The notes below the pieces were generated by a model. The model saw only the letters and a list, made by a program, of their open reading frames with translations. It made no database searches and was not told the DNA's origin. Both the position numbers and the translations under genes were made by a program. A stretch of DNA of 64,000 nt from Paralichthys olivaceus (taxonomy: Eukaryota > Chordata > Actinopteri > Pleuronectiformes > Paralichthyidae): positions 1,441,501 through 1,505,500 of the forward strand of contig NC_091099.1 in assembly GCF_024713975.1 (NCBI RefSeq), read 5' to 3'. Positions 22,834 to 33,664 of this stretch are shown here, piece after piece (position 1 is the first letter of the stretch; each line of letters opens with the position of its first letter).

Positions 22834-25800
22834 TTATGCCTCCGCGTACGGCAGGTGATACTGCTCCTCCCTCTTGTTGCAGCGTTTGGCTACGATGGCG
22901 AGGTAGAGCACCAGCAGAATGATCCAGTAGCAGGCGTAGAGTATCGTCCCTGTTATCAACAAGGCTTTCTCTGTCTCACTGAATGGCTCCTGTGTTTCGC
23001 AGTAGACGGTGTACACCACACCTCCGAGCAGCACCATCGCCCACACTGTGACGGGCACGGCGCCAATGAGATTGACAACGATCTTCCTGCGCCCTGAGGT
23101 GCCCCATCCCGCCTTGTTGATGGTGAGCAGGGCAAATATTTTGGCAGGGAGCAAGCTGGACATGTAGACCAGAGAGTAGAGCGACATGAAGATCATGACC
23201 AGGCTGCCGCGCAGGAAACAGGCGTAGGTGGCCTTCACCATCCCGACCAGCTGCACCGTCAATAAAAAGAGCAGGATGTTCCAGAGCCGTCCGCGGTAGA
23301 AGAGATGGATGACGGTGGCGACCAGGAAGAAGGGGAAGAACCCGGTGACCACAGACTCGTAGGTCATCCAGAGGCTGTGCTTGTGGAACCACAGGGCGTT
23401 GTAGAGCCACTCGCGGAAGTAGGACTTGCTCCATCGAGTCTGCTGGTTGAGCCAACGCAGATACTGTGTTGGCGTCTCAGTCTGGCACTGCGACCGCGCC
23501 GTGAATTTCGTCTTGTAGCCGAAGCTGAGCACCCGGTTGGTGAGGTGGCGGTCGTCGCCGAAGCTGCACTTGGAGCCGAGGAAGGTCTGGTGGTACCAGG
23601 GCTCCAGGAAGCGCTGGAGCAAAGAGTTCCTGTACATCCCCAGGGGGCCGCTGATGCACTGGACACATCCGAAGTAGGACTGGCAGGCTCGCTCTATGTT
23701 GAAGGCCATCCAGTAGCGCACGCTGCTGAGGAAGGAGATCCACGAGTCGTACTTGTTGAGGATCTGGAGAAAAGAAAGACAGAAAAAAGGTAAGAGGGCA
23801 TTTTTATTTTTCCTATTTTATTATATTGATTTCACATTTGTTAAAGCTTTCAATCTGCACTTGCACTCAAACAGCTTGTGCTTAGATGTGCTGTTGCTCA
23901 GACTGCGAGCTTACACTCAGATTTCATGCGCTAAAGCTTCAGATGTTCTTCTCGTGCTCATGCTGCTTCTTTGGAGTTACCTTCTCCTGGAAGACTGTCC
24001 AAAAGTAGAACCAAGGGTCTCAAGTAAAATCTTTATGTTATGAAAACACTGTCACTAGCAAAAAAAACCGAAGTTCTCTATCCTCTTTTATTGGAACAGC
24101 ACCAAAAGTAACCTTAACGAGGTCGGTACAATTTCATTTGTCAACACTACACCAGACATTCTGTTTTAATTTTGATGGACTTGTTTTTCGCAAAGAAATC
24201 CACGAGCAGATGTGTTACGTCTCCCCCTTGTGTCCGTGTGGTGTATGTGTGTTCGGTTCCTCTGTTTTCTCCCCAGGTGATCAGTCAATCAAGCCCACCT
24301 GTGTCCAATCATCCCACTGGCCCTGTCAGCCAATCAGAGGGCTCCACCGCCACCTATATATATGTGTGCTGTGTTCGTGCGAAGCCTCTTTTGAGAGAGG
24401 GAGGGAGAGAGGGAGGGAGAGAGGGAGGGAGAGAGGGAGGGAGAGAGGGGTACTGTTGTTGGTTATCTGTGTTTTCTGTGTTGTGTTTGAGTACAGAGTT
24501 GTGTTGTTTCTGTATTCCTTGTTTGGTGGTCTGTACTCGTGCAGTGTTTTTGTTCAGTTCTGTCTCACGCACAGGGGACAGGTGAACAGATAAGACACCC
24601 ATGGGTTTACATTTCCACCAAGTAGCCTTACACCTGTTAGCATTCACTCGGTAAGGAGTAGGTGCCACTCCATGTATTTATTACGTGTAGAGCAGCTTAG
24701 GATTCTGTTTCTGTGATAGCGTAGAGAGTTGCTGCACTAGCTTAGTACTGCACGTTGTGATTTATGATTTCTCTGCTTGGGCACCGCTCATAGTTCCCTT
24801 GTTCCCTGTGGCGTTTATTTTTGTATAATAAATTATCGTTCCTTTTACCGAAACCTTGGTTTGTTTACTTGCTGCCACACCACACACCCTGCGCTGCGCA
24901 GCGTTAGGCCCTTCAAACATCCCTCGACACTTTACCATCAAAAGGGTCATAACAAGATGTTTCACGTATAAACAGAAGCGAGAGTGAGAGCACAGGAGGA
25001 AAAATGCAGAAGCTTGAGCGCAGGAAAATCTAAGTGCAAGTGCACAGTTTCAAGTGTGAGCGCAGGGTTTAGAGTGAAAGCAATAAATATATATTTCACC
25101 TGCACGTCTCCACCAACTCCTCCCACCATCGCATCTTCCTCGAGGATCTTCAGCATTTCTATGGTACAGGCTGGATCCAAGACTGTGTCGGAGTCACACA
25201 CCTGGAAAACACACAACAACAAACACACAGGGTAACAATATTAACACACACACACACACACAGGCCTCGGTCACGTTCAGGCTGCAGGTGTGTCACTGCT
25301 GTAAATCCCTGAGAGAAATGAGCGGCTGCTGACAGAGATCCCAGCTGCTTCGTCGTAACCGTGCAGCCGGTCAGAGGTTTGGAAATGACCTTTGACCCAC
25401 AGAGTGCAGAGGTCGCCACAGCTGGAAGAACAAGAGGGTCGTCCAGAGCAGATCCATCAGTTCGGAATGATTCTACTTGTATTTAGTTTTTACTTATAGC
25501 GAGTAAAAGTTCAGTTTCCTGTCTTGAATCGATTTCATGCAGACGAATCTGAGCTCCAGCACGAAGCAGCACAGACACAGATTTAATTAGCGTGAGGATG
25601 AATGAAGATCAGTTTCCTCTCAGGACTTTGTGTAATGGGATTATTTTTGTCGACGTTAAGTTTTTACACAGATCACAGCCTTCGTGAAGTTTGCAACTAA
25701 TGTGAGTCTTGGAGTAATTTCAGTGGTGGTCACTAGGTGGTGCTGTGGGTAAACAAGGTGCCTACGCAAACATAGGAGTGATGAATGAAAATGTTCAGCT

Positions 25801-27547
25801 AGGTCTGAACTCGCTGATGTACAGATAAAAACTTTGACTCCCCCGGGTTAGCAGATGGGACACGGACCTGTCAGTTCAGGTTTGTTCAAGTGTTCATGTC
25901 TGTGATCAGTTTGGGCGAAACGTCATGATTGACAGCGGAGACTGACTCGTGATTGGTCGAGAACGTGAATCAACCTCGTTACCACGGCGCCTCGATCACT
26001 GCACAGACTCTGGCTGCAAATGACATCATCAGTGCAGAATGGCAACGCCCCCGCCCGAGATATTTTGGCTTAATTTTGTGGAACGTGGAGACGCATCGTT
26101 CTTCAGTCTGAGTCTGACTGTGAGAGATGATGTCTTTTATTTGTTTGATAATTAATTAATTGGCATATCTTTACGTTTTAATGGACAACAGACCCCACCC
26201 CCATGATAACTGAATTGTTTTAGACTATTATTTTGTTCATTCATGATCGTATTAACGTTAACCTGATATCATAATAGTACGTTCATTCAATTAAAGTTCA
26301 CGTTCGTGTCCGTGTTCGTCTGGATTCCAGAAACAAAGGGATCATTCCTCCTGCACGACGTCTCTCTGTTTCCAAGTGTGCAACATTTACAATCTCTACA
26401 CAGAATTCAAAGAGTCCACAATGGAACCACGCCATCGACAGCAGAGCCATTTATACGTTAGTGAACAAACAGGCAGACAGATGGTGCAGCACCAGTGGGT
26501 CTTCTCTCACTCTTTCATTGTTCGTCGTCTTTGTAGAACAAGAGTGGAGGAATGGTGAAGAGTATAGTTTGTCTGCTGACGTGAATCAGAACATTTGTTG
26601 AATTCATTGATGGATTTTTAATTTACCTCCGAGACAACAGATCTAATCAGAAATCACTGCATCTGTTGAATTTCTGTCTATCTATCCATCCATCCATCTA
26701 TACACCCATCTATACATCCATCCATCCATCCATCTATACATCCATCCATTCTTTCCAGTTTTCTGTAAATGCAGTCGTACAGTACGTGCTCTCTCTTTTC
26801 TCACCTGCACGTAGTCCACACTGTCTCCCAGGGCTTTAAAGGCCGTGTACATCACCTCTCGTTTCCCCCCCCACTCCTGCATGACGCAGGAGTATCGACA
26901 GCCTCTGACCAGCCGAGCGACTCGTGCCGCCTCCTCCATGTGCACCGTGCTCCTCCCTCCGCCGCTGACGCCTCCTCCTCCGCTCCCATCGCTGTGGTAG
27001 TTGCCCTTCCACACCAGACTGCCCGCCTGGTCGGCACCCCCCATCACCTCCTGGAAAATGTCCATCATGTAGCGGTCCTCGGGCCGGTTCCCATCCACCA
27101 CCAGCACCACCTTCAGGCCGGGGAAGGAGATCCGACGGATGCTGCGCAGGCACTTCCTCAGGTAGTCCGGGTCCTCCTGGAAGGCCGCGATGCAGAGGGC
27201 CACGGAGCGGCGGAGGTGCTGAGGCCGAGCGGGGCTCCTCATCCTCCGATGCTCCAGGAAGGCAAAGAGGCTCTGAAGGAAGAGGTGGAGGGAGAGGAAG
27301 GCACCGTAGAGGCCAAAGGAAAGGTGGTGCTGCTCAGTGTGGATGAACTGGTAGCCTTTGAATCAAAGACACACGGGGGGAAGCAAGTTTTAAAAAAACA
27401 TGAACTTCACTAGTTTTGATTCTCGTAAACATTCTCCTGAGGTCGGTGTTAACCTGTGACGTAGGCGAGCAGGATGGTGAAGAGGACCACCGCAGCGAAA
27501 AGGGTGGTCACCACGATGTTCAGCGTGTTCCTGCAGCGGGAGGGCAT
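22834..27547 (-). CDS. has3: Hyaluronan synthase 3
   Basis: Four coding exons: 27454-27547, 26805-27355, 25100-25201 and 22834-23763. They give 558 residues (human about 553). HAS3 is a plasma-membrane GT2-family enzyme that builds hyaluronan from UDP-GlcNAc and UDP-GlcA and extrudes it. Visible: an N-terminal membrane segment (about residues 10-30), a second one (about 47-65), VVDGN (D about 119), the metal-binding CDSDT (about 217-221), GDDRHL (about 318-323), the processive-synthase motif QQTRW (about 356-360) and a multi-span C-terminal membrane region. The ATG directly follows a splice acceptor, so the 5' UTR exon is further right. Odd points are a glycine-rich insert ([11 protein letters not shown]) after WKGNYH, and an intron between AYVTG and YQFIH. 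Paralogues HAS1/2 are less likely, given the sequence and the chtf8/tango6 neighbours. Confidence 0.96.
24213..24954 (+). mobile_element. Solo LTR (fossil), probably Ty3/Gypsy-like, in a has3 intron
   Basis: A 742-bp element begins TGTTACG and ends CATAACA, so it has the short inverted termini (TGTTA...TAACA) of retroelement LTRs. It is flanked by a perfect 5-bp target duplication, AGATG, at 24208-24212 and 24955-24959. A TATA-like run lies at about 24355-24362 and an AATAAA at 24827-24832, as expected for an LTR promoter and poly(A) signal. There is no internal coding region, so this is the single LTR left after recombination between the two ends. The exact target duplication suggests a fairly recent insertion. 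It is antisense to has3. The family is inferred only from the termini. Confidence 0.85.
24394..24450 (+). repeat. 12-bp GA-rich tandem repeat inside the solo LTR
   Basis: Nearly five copies of the 12-bp unit GAGAGAGGGAGG lie just downstream of the LTR's TATA-like element. Confidence 0.9.
25848..26080 (+). repeat. Dispersed teleost repeat, copy 2
   Basis: It includes TTAGCAGATGGGACACGGACC and a 150-bp part closely resembling copy 1 (CATGATTGACAGC ... AGATATTTTGGCTT). It lies in the has3 intron between exons 25100-25201 and 26805-27355. Confidence 0.7.
26676..26750. repeat. (ATCC/ATCT)n tetranucleotide repeat
   Basis: Mixed CATC/TATC units lie about 55 bp inside the has3 intron, after the donor of exon 26805-27355. 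Confidence 0.9.
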
Positions 27548-27550
27548 CTG

Positions 27551-27599
27551 CAGGAGGAGGAGGAGGAGGAGAAGGAGGAGGAGGAAGAGGAGGAGGAGG
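27551..27599. repeat. (GGA)n repeat forming the polypyrimidine tract of a has3 acceptor
   Basis: On the has3 strand this is a run of TCC/TTC units ending immediately before the CTGCAG acceptor of the first coding exon. It therefore serves as the polypyrimidine tract. Confidence 0.85.
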
Positions 27600-27679
27600 T
27601 TAGAGTCATCTGTGACACCAAAGACCATCACATACCATCCAAAACTTTTTTCAATCTTATTCATCACATCGGTTCCTCA

Positions 27680-27860
27680 AGTTCCTCACGTGGTTCCTCA
27701 AGGTTCTGTACTCGGCCCAATTCTATTCACCTCATTCATGATTCATTGGGAAATATCAGGACACATCACACATGTTCAGGAGAGGAGGCTGAGCTCGTTA
27801 TCCAGAACAGGAACGCTCCAGAATCAACAGACAGGTCATACATGCCTCTGGACTAAGAAA
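27680..27860 (+). mobile_element. LINE reverse-transcriptase fragment
   Basis: The plus strand encodes VPQGSVLGPILFT at about 27692-27730. This is the characteristic motif of non-LTR (LINE) reverse transcriptases, usually just before the YxDD block. Only a short piece of the domain is left. It sits in the 5' UTR intron of has3, antisense to it. The clade cannot be set from so little. Confidence 0.7.
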
Positions 27861-27929
27861 GCTTGTAACCCTTCAATAGTTGACCCAAGTGTCATTTCCT
27901 GTTTTTTTCCACTGTAACACTTTCATCAG

Positions 27930-27999
27930 CCTCTGACATCATGGAGAGCCTCTGACATCATGGAGAGCCTCTGACATCATGGAGAGCCTCTGACAGCAG
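27930..27999 (+). repeat. 19-bp tandem repeat, about 3.5 copies
   Basis: The unit CCTCTGACATCATGGAGAG is repeated three times and followed by a partial fourth copy. Confidence 0.9.
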
Positions 28000-28097
28000 C
28001 TCGAGAGGCGACAGAAAGGTTCGCTGCTGCTGCTGCTTTCAGGAGGAAGACGTCACATCGCTGCAGCTGATTCCAGCACGAGAACCATCATATACCT

Positions 28098-28100
<3 letters not shown>

Positions 28101-28148
<48 letters not shown>
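28101..28148. repeat. (AT)n microsatellite
   Basis: Twenty-four AT units in the region upstream of has3. Confidence 0.97.
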
Positions 28149-28150
<2 letters not shown>

Positions 28151-28245
28151 TAAACAGCCACATCCTGTCCAGAATAATATCTCGTCAAACTCTTTCAAAA
28201 ACGTTTATTGACGTTAAAACACTGAAGCTGCTTCCAGACATGTAG

Positions 28246-28730
28246 TTAAGTCCAGACATTTTCCTGAAGGGGCTGCATGTGAGGACGAGTCAGAGACTTT
28301 CCCACCCCCCTCCGGTAAAATGTGCATCTGAGTGAGCCCTCGAGAGGAAAACGAGGGGGCGTGTCCATGACGAGAACGAGACACCGACTAAAAACGTCAA
28401 CTTGCAAAGAAAACAACATTTGAGAGGTTTTGGTGACAAGGGCTGTGAGAGAGAGTTTATACGTCATGTGACCAGAGTTTGTCTTTCACTCAGCAGATTT
28501 CAAAATGTCTGAAACATTCAGGAAGGAGTTTTTATCTGCAGGACATCAACACCACCCTTATCACCAAAACCTCTCGAATCTCCTCGTCTTTCCAAGCGGA
28601 CGTCTTCGTCTTCATCCTGAGATATTTGGATTCTTCCGGTTTCATGTCCACTCGCTCTCTGTGAAGTTTCCTGCTGTGTTCTCACAGGGATTCACTCGCA
28701 CATGTTACTGGACCTCAGTGCAGCTTTAAT
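28246..28730. repeat. Inverted duplication (fold-back) upstream of has3 coding exons
   Basis: A segment on the minus strand (about 28452-28374) and one on the plus strand (about 28541-28625) share CTTRTCACCAAAACCTCTC, followed by a similar tail. The two copies point away from each other. The open frames in both give similar peptides (LVTKTSQ / LITKTSR), reflecting shared DNA rather than a gene. Family unknown. Confidence 0.55.
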
Positions 28731-30445
28731 TTGCTTTAGATGGAAGAACTCACAATCGAACACTTCCTGAACGTCTGTTCTCGTCTCTTTCCTCTCGTCT
28801 CCCTCCCTCAGCCCTCCCCTCCTCCTCTCCTCAGGTTAATAGCTCTAAATAAAGGCCCGTCAGGATTTGGCCGGTGCTCAGGAGCAGTTGAACCAGAGGA
28901 ACAATCCCGTCCTTTCATTAATGAAATTACCTCCTGCCTTCACCTGGCCAGGCCCAGGCGGCAGAGACAGACTGATGTTTATATCCGTACACTCAGATTT
29001 ATCCACCGCTCTGATGTGGACACACAAATGTGCATTTACTGGCACAGAGTCACTTTCTCCACGTATCTGTGCTCCGCACGAGGAACTCTCCTGTGATTCT
29101 CAAATTCTGACAGAAAAAGGATTTTGAAGAATTTAATTTTGTAAATCAATGTTTTGGGGATTTTTTTTTTGTTTTCATGTGTCATCACAACCATTACAGG
29201 TTTCCACTGGCAGTGTTTCATCACCTCCACCAAGGACGTTCCATTTTCACCCCGGTCCCTTTGTTTGATTTCACAAAAACTAGAGAAACATGGGCCAAGA
29301 AAGAACCGAGGCAGTTCAGGATATTTTTACCAATTTGATTTCAAAAAGAATCAGTTCAGGGACAGATTTGGTACAGACACGAATACAAATCTGGATCTCT
29401 TAAATATTCAACAGCTGCACAGACACATATGAGAAGTTCGTCATATTCTCTTCCATATTTGCTGTTTTCTATTCATTCTCTCCTCTCGTCGGTTTTGGAT
29501 TTGTTGAGTAATAACTGTGGCTTTATTCTGTAACTGTGTTCAGGCCTTAATTATATTTTAAATTAAATTATCGGGTTTTATTGGCTCTGGTTGTAAAAAG
29601 TTTCTCCTCTGCTTCAACCTCAACACAAAGGAGGAGACTGGAAATAGGACGAGATGGTGAATGTCCCTTTCTACTAGGACGGTCCTCCAAACTGGATTGA
29701 TGATGAGTTGCCAACCAGCAGCAGATGTTTGGTTCAGATGATGAGTTGTGTCCCTGTGAGCTTTAGATCACCGCCCCTGCTCCTCCTGACGATCTGATCA
29801 ACACACCGGCAGCAGTCGGGTCTATTTCTTTGTTAGAAAACATCATCATGGATGTTTTTGCTGTTTTTCCCTGTGGGGAATTGTGTATAAAACATATTTC
29901 TGCCACAGACAAAAGAGCCTCTGCTCAGAGTGACGTCTGCGGTGGATTCTGGCAGCGTGTTGAGGTGGAGTGGTCTGAAAGCCCCGAGGCCACAGAGCAG
30001 ATAACGAGCGGACAGTAACGTGGACTCTTTCATTAGAGGGCCACAGTCTCTTGAAGGGGTCGTTGTCATGATGGGAGCTGGGATTAGTGAGGGACGGGGA
30101 TGGGGGGGGGGGGGGGTGCAGGAGCAATTAGGCCCCAGGTTACATCTGCCATTCTGCACCACTGACTCCAGCAGAGTCGGACAAAGTATGTAACACCTTT
30201 AACCGAATACTCAAAGATTTATGATTTGTAAGAAACTGAGCTCGAGTGCGGCCGCATGTTCAACCAACATGATCACCTTAGTTTGGTGGAGGAAGACAGA
30301 GGACGAAGAGGACACGTAAGGAAACAGGACATGAAGGAGACATGGACTCATGCTTCCTTATATGTCATCACTTCTACTTCCTCCTACTGTCCAGAGATGA
30401 AGACAAAATGTCCTGGAAACAAGAACTCTGCCTTCTCAACCAATT

Positions 30446-30530
30446 AAAGTAAATAAAGACGGATGACATGTCGGATCCCAAAGGTGAAGCCACGTCATCT
30501 TGATCGCCTCCTGGTGGCTGACAGCGGCGC
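30446..30530 (+). repeat. Dispersed teleost repeat, copy 3 (partial)
   Basis: GTAAATAAAGACGG, GACATGTCGGATCCCAAAGG, TGAAGCC and CATCTTGATCGCC match the left half of copy 1. Confidence 0.65.
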
Positions 30531-31185
30531 AGAAACAAATGTTGCTTCAGAGTCGTTTTATCATATTCTTTAATATCGAGAGATATTGGCGGAAATTCTA
30601 AAACTTGTCATGTGATTTGTTTTTTCAGTAACTGATGATGTCATCTGAGCCCAATGGCGCCCAGTGTTTACAATGTCCACGAGGAGTCCGTACGAACACC
30701 GCCCTCTAGTGGCGACCTCACGACTCAAGAGATTCAGGAACGTTGGAGGCAAATCTAATTTTTAATTGGATCGTGAGTTAATAACTTTTAGCCGTATTTT
30801 TTTTTTTTTCATTGAATTTCCAGCAGTTGTGGAGAAAATCAAAGTTCAGACGGACGGAGCTAATGATTCGCTGATCTGAGAGCTGCCACGGAAGGACAGA
30901 GACGTAGGTTTAATCTTCATCGCTTCACCTGATGCAGCCTCACGAACCTCAGCAGGTTTACATGAAGGACACCAGACGTTCTCCTCTTCCTCAGCAGGTC
31001 CAGCACTGGACCTGTGATGGCAGTGATGCCACGGAAAAACCAGACAGGCCGAGCATTTTCCTCCAGAGACGCCAGCAGCCGACAAACAGTCGCAGCTGAG
31101 GCGTTCATTTCCCAACCGTTACCGTCCAAGAGCAGCACATGGAGAAGACGCCAGAGGCAACACAGGCACAAGTCACACACAGTCA

Positions 31186-31261
31186 CACACAGACACACAC
31201 AGACACACACAGACACACACAGACACACACAGACACACACAAGTCACACACACACACACAC
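31186..31261. repeat. (ACAC)/(ACACAG) simple repeat
   Basis: CACACACAGA and CACACAC units in the has3 upstream region. Confidence 0.85.
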
Positions 31262-31689
31262 TCTACAGGTTTTACAGCTTCCCTCAGCATTAGTAGAAAC
31301 AGCAGCAGTTTTCTTTAATTTCTTCAGGCTTGTTAAAGAGATGAATAAATCACATCTCTTAATTATTAACTCACTCAGAGTCAAGAATATAAAAACAAAT
31401 CCTTCTTCCTCTCACTCTCCTCTAACTCAGCTCTAAGGTCACTTGTCCCAAATTGACTCAAACTTTCCGCTCAGTCCCTCCTGAACACGTTCGTCTCTTT
31501 GAATAGTTTCATTCATTCTCTTTCCCCCAACCGTCACCTCCTGCTGCAGCTTGACTCACATTTTAACCTGATCTTCACTTCAGCTCATCAGATCTTAAGC
31601 CTCAACCTTCTTGTGTCTCTTATTCCAGTTGATTTTACATTGTAAGGAAATTGTCTCTCAGTGCAAAGCGTCTAATTAAAGGCTTTACC

Positions 31690-32803
31690 TTCCTGACCCA
31701 GTGGACCCTCCGTCTTCGTCTCCCCCTCAGATCTCAGTCAGCCTGGTGCGTCCGTCCAGCCCTCTCCCCTCCCCTCCTCAGCACAGCACGCTCCTTGTTC
31801 CGTCCCCCTCCTTCCACCAGCTCACACTACATCTTTATTCCAGCTTGCTTAATTCAGGAGATCCCACATACAAATATACAGCCGGCAGCTTAAACCACCA
31901 CCCTCCACCACTTCTCAGGGCCGGCCTCCCCGCCGCCTGCTCCTCCTCCTCCGCCGCTGCCTCCTCCCTCGGTCCACCAGGACTGTCCCAGGGCATGAAG
32001 CCCCCCCCGGCCTGTGATGTGATCAGAGGTGCTCAGCCTGCAGCTGATGCTGGAGAAGATTTACGTCTGTAGATTGCAGGTTGTGGGCAGCGGCTCGTCT
32101 GCTCTCTGCCTCCGGTGCTCTCTCCATCCCGGCTCCTGATTTCCACCATGCTCCCGGGGTCACTGTGGCAGCGAAGGAGAAGATGGAGGGCCGAATCGGC
32201 CTGAGTTTGATCCTCGTCCCTTAAGTGTGACTTCCTCTTTGTCCCCTGCAGTGAATGGTCCCCAGGTTCGGAGCAGCCTCTCCTCCTCCTGTCCTGTGCT
32301 GCAGTATCAGCAGCGCTCTGCATCCCATTTGCAGCTGAGTCGAAATCCTTCTCTCCCTCTCTCCTCGCTCGGCTGGCTGGCCGGCATATCCAACACTGCT
32401 GAGCTGCTCCTCCACACCTCCTCTCTCTGTCTCCTTTAACCCCCCCTTTCTCCTCGCTCCCCTCCTCTCCCCTCAGCACCCCACTTAGCTCCCTATCTCT
32501 CTGCAATGCAGCCAGCAGTCTCCCAACAAGCCCGGGGACTGTTTGACCGGAGCCCCCCTCTCCTCTCCTCCTCTCCGCCTGGCTCAAAGCATCCTTTATG
32601 GGCTTATTTACCTTCCCTCCCTCCCTCTCCTCCCTCTCTCCCCGGCTGAGCTGCTGACATCCTGCAGGTTCCACAGCCGAGCCGAGCTGGCAGCCTGAGA
32701 CGAATCGCAGAACGTCGCTGAGAATCGATACGCGGCTGCCAGAGCCACTCAAACACATTTCATTGAAGTCAGATAATAGAAAGCACGTTATTAAAAAACA
32801 CAA
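31690..32803 (-). promoter_or_regulatory. GC/purine-rich block, candidate has3 promoter and first exon
   Basis: This is the most GC-rich part of the gap between has3 and tango6. It has GGA/TCC runs and a long open frame on the minus strand (32803-32033), whose translation is low-complexity (EEREGG, RRRGEGG) and has no domain. Because the has3 coding start directly follows an acceptor, a non-coding first exon must lie upstream. This block is the best-placed candidate. The call is inference only. Confidence 0.3.
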
Positions 32804-33124
32804 AAACTCTCATGAGGAGACGAGGTTTGAAGACGCCCGTGGTCTCCTCCACCTCCTCCTCTGGCTCGCCGACGGACCGTGACCTCTCAGGGCTTCAGCA
32901 CACGTCCAGACTTTTTTACACCCCAGAGCAGGGAAAGATGCAAAAATGCCAGAACTGACATTTCCCATGATGCCACATGATATTTTAAAAAACATGGAAT
33001 TATGCTTCTCCTAAAATACACGTGAACGTCTTTGCAAGGTGAGGTCACAGAGGCCGACAGGAGGCAAAGCTCACGCCTCCCAAATCTCAACGATACGTTA
33101 CTGATAACGGAGAATTTCCAGAAT

Positions 33125-33560
33125 GACTTCATTCAGGGGCTGCATCCTTCTGAGGCTGCGTCTGAGTCACAGCGGCGCAACTCGACTCGACTGCAAGACT
33201 CCTTCACGTGTCTCAAGACGAAGGGCTCCAACAAGTGGACCCTCCCTGGCCCAACGTTTCCCAGGATTCATTGTGCTTTGACTTGTTTTTCAAAGCAGTA
33301 ACGGCGCCAGCAAGCGACGAGATTGCCAACGCTCGAGTATCAGACCTCAACTTGTCCGCTGATGCTACACATTTAAAATTCAAAGGGCGTTAACCCTTTC
33401 TTGTCGTTTCCCCACTTCAGCTCTGTTGCTAGGCGACAGCAACAAGGTCGAAACGAGCCGGCGACGCCGATCACAGAAAAAAACCTCTGTAGACGAGACG
33501 ATCTCAGTTCGTGGGCTGCGTCCTATGAAGGAGGCGGCCCCTGGTTTGGGGACTGTAAAA
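33125..33560 (+). repeat. Possible MITE-like interspersed repeat
   Basis: The left part reads GGGGCTGCATCCTTCTGAGG and the right part GGGCTGCGTCCTATGAAGGA. Between them lie phrases typical of short dispersed fish repeats, such as CAAGACGAAGGGCTCC and GTTGCTAGGCGACAGC. Ends and family are not established. Confidence 0.3.
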
Positions 33561-33664
33561 TGAAGATGGAGGACATCTGCAAAAGTGAAGCCCAGGGCTG
33601 TTGAGTGCCCCCTGGTGGTTGGCTGCAGCTTCCTCCATGTTAACAGATGGAACACAGACCAAAC
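33545..33664 (+). repeat. Dispersed teleost repeat, copy 4 (partial)
   Basis: GGGGACTGTAAAATGAAGATGG, AAAAGTGAAGCCC, CCTGGTGGTTGGCTGCAG and CATGTTAACAGATGGAACAC correspond to the left and middle parts of the family seen at 21407, 25848 and 38570. Confidence 0.65.

Noticed and set aside
23305-23793. 162-codon plus-strand open frame
   Set aside because: It is the antisense shadow of the large has3 exon 22834-23763.
24138-24593. Overlapping 137- and 151-codon plus-strand open frames
   Set aside because: They lie inside the solo LTR and run through its GA-rich tandem repeat. LTRs of this kind are non-coding.
26769-27413. 214-codon plus-strand open frame
   Set aside because: Antisense shadow of has3 exon 26805-27355.
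29833-30162. 109-codon minus-strand open frame near a G tract
   Set aside because: Pro-rich low-complexity translation of a G/C run; no domain.
32033-32803. 256-codon open frame on the minus strand
   Set aside because: The translation is low-complexity (RE/GG-rich), has no domain, signal peptide or splice partner, and follows from GC/purine bias. Treated as possible non-coding leader or promoter sequence.
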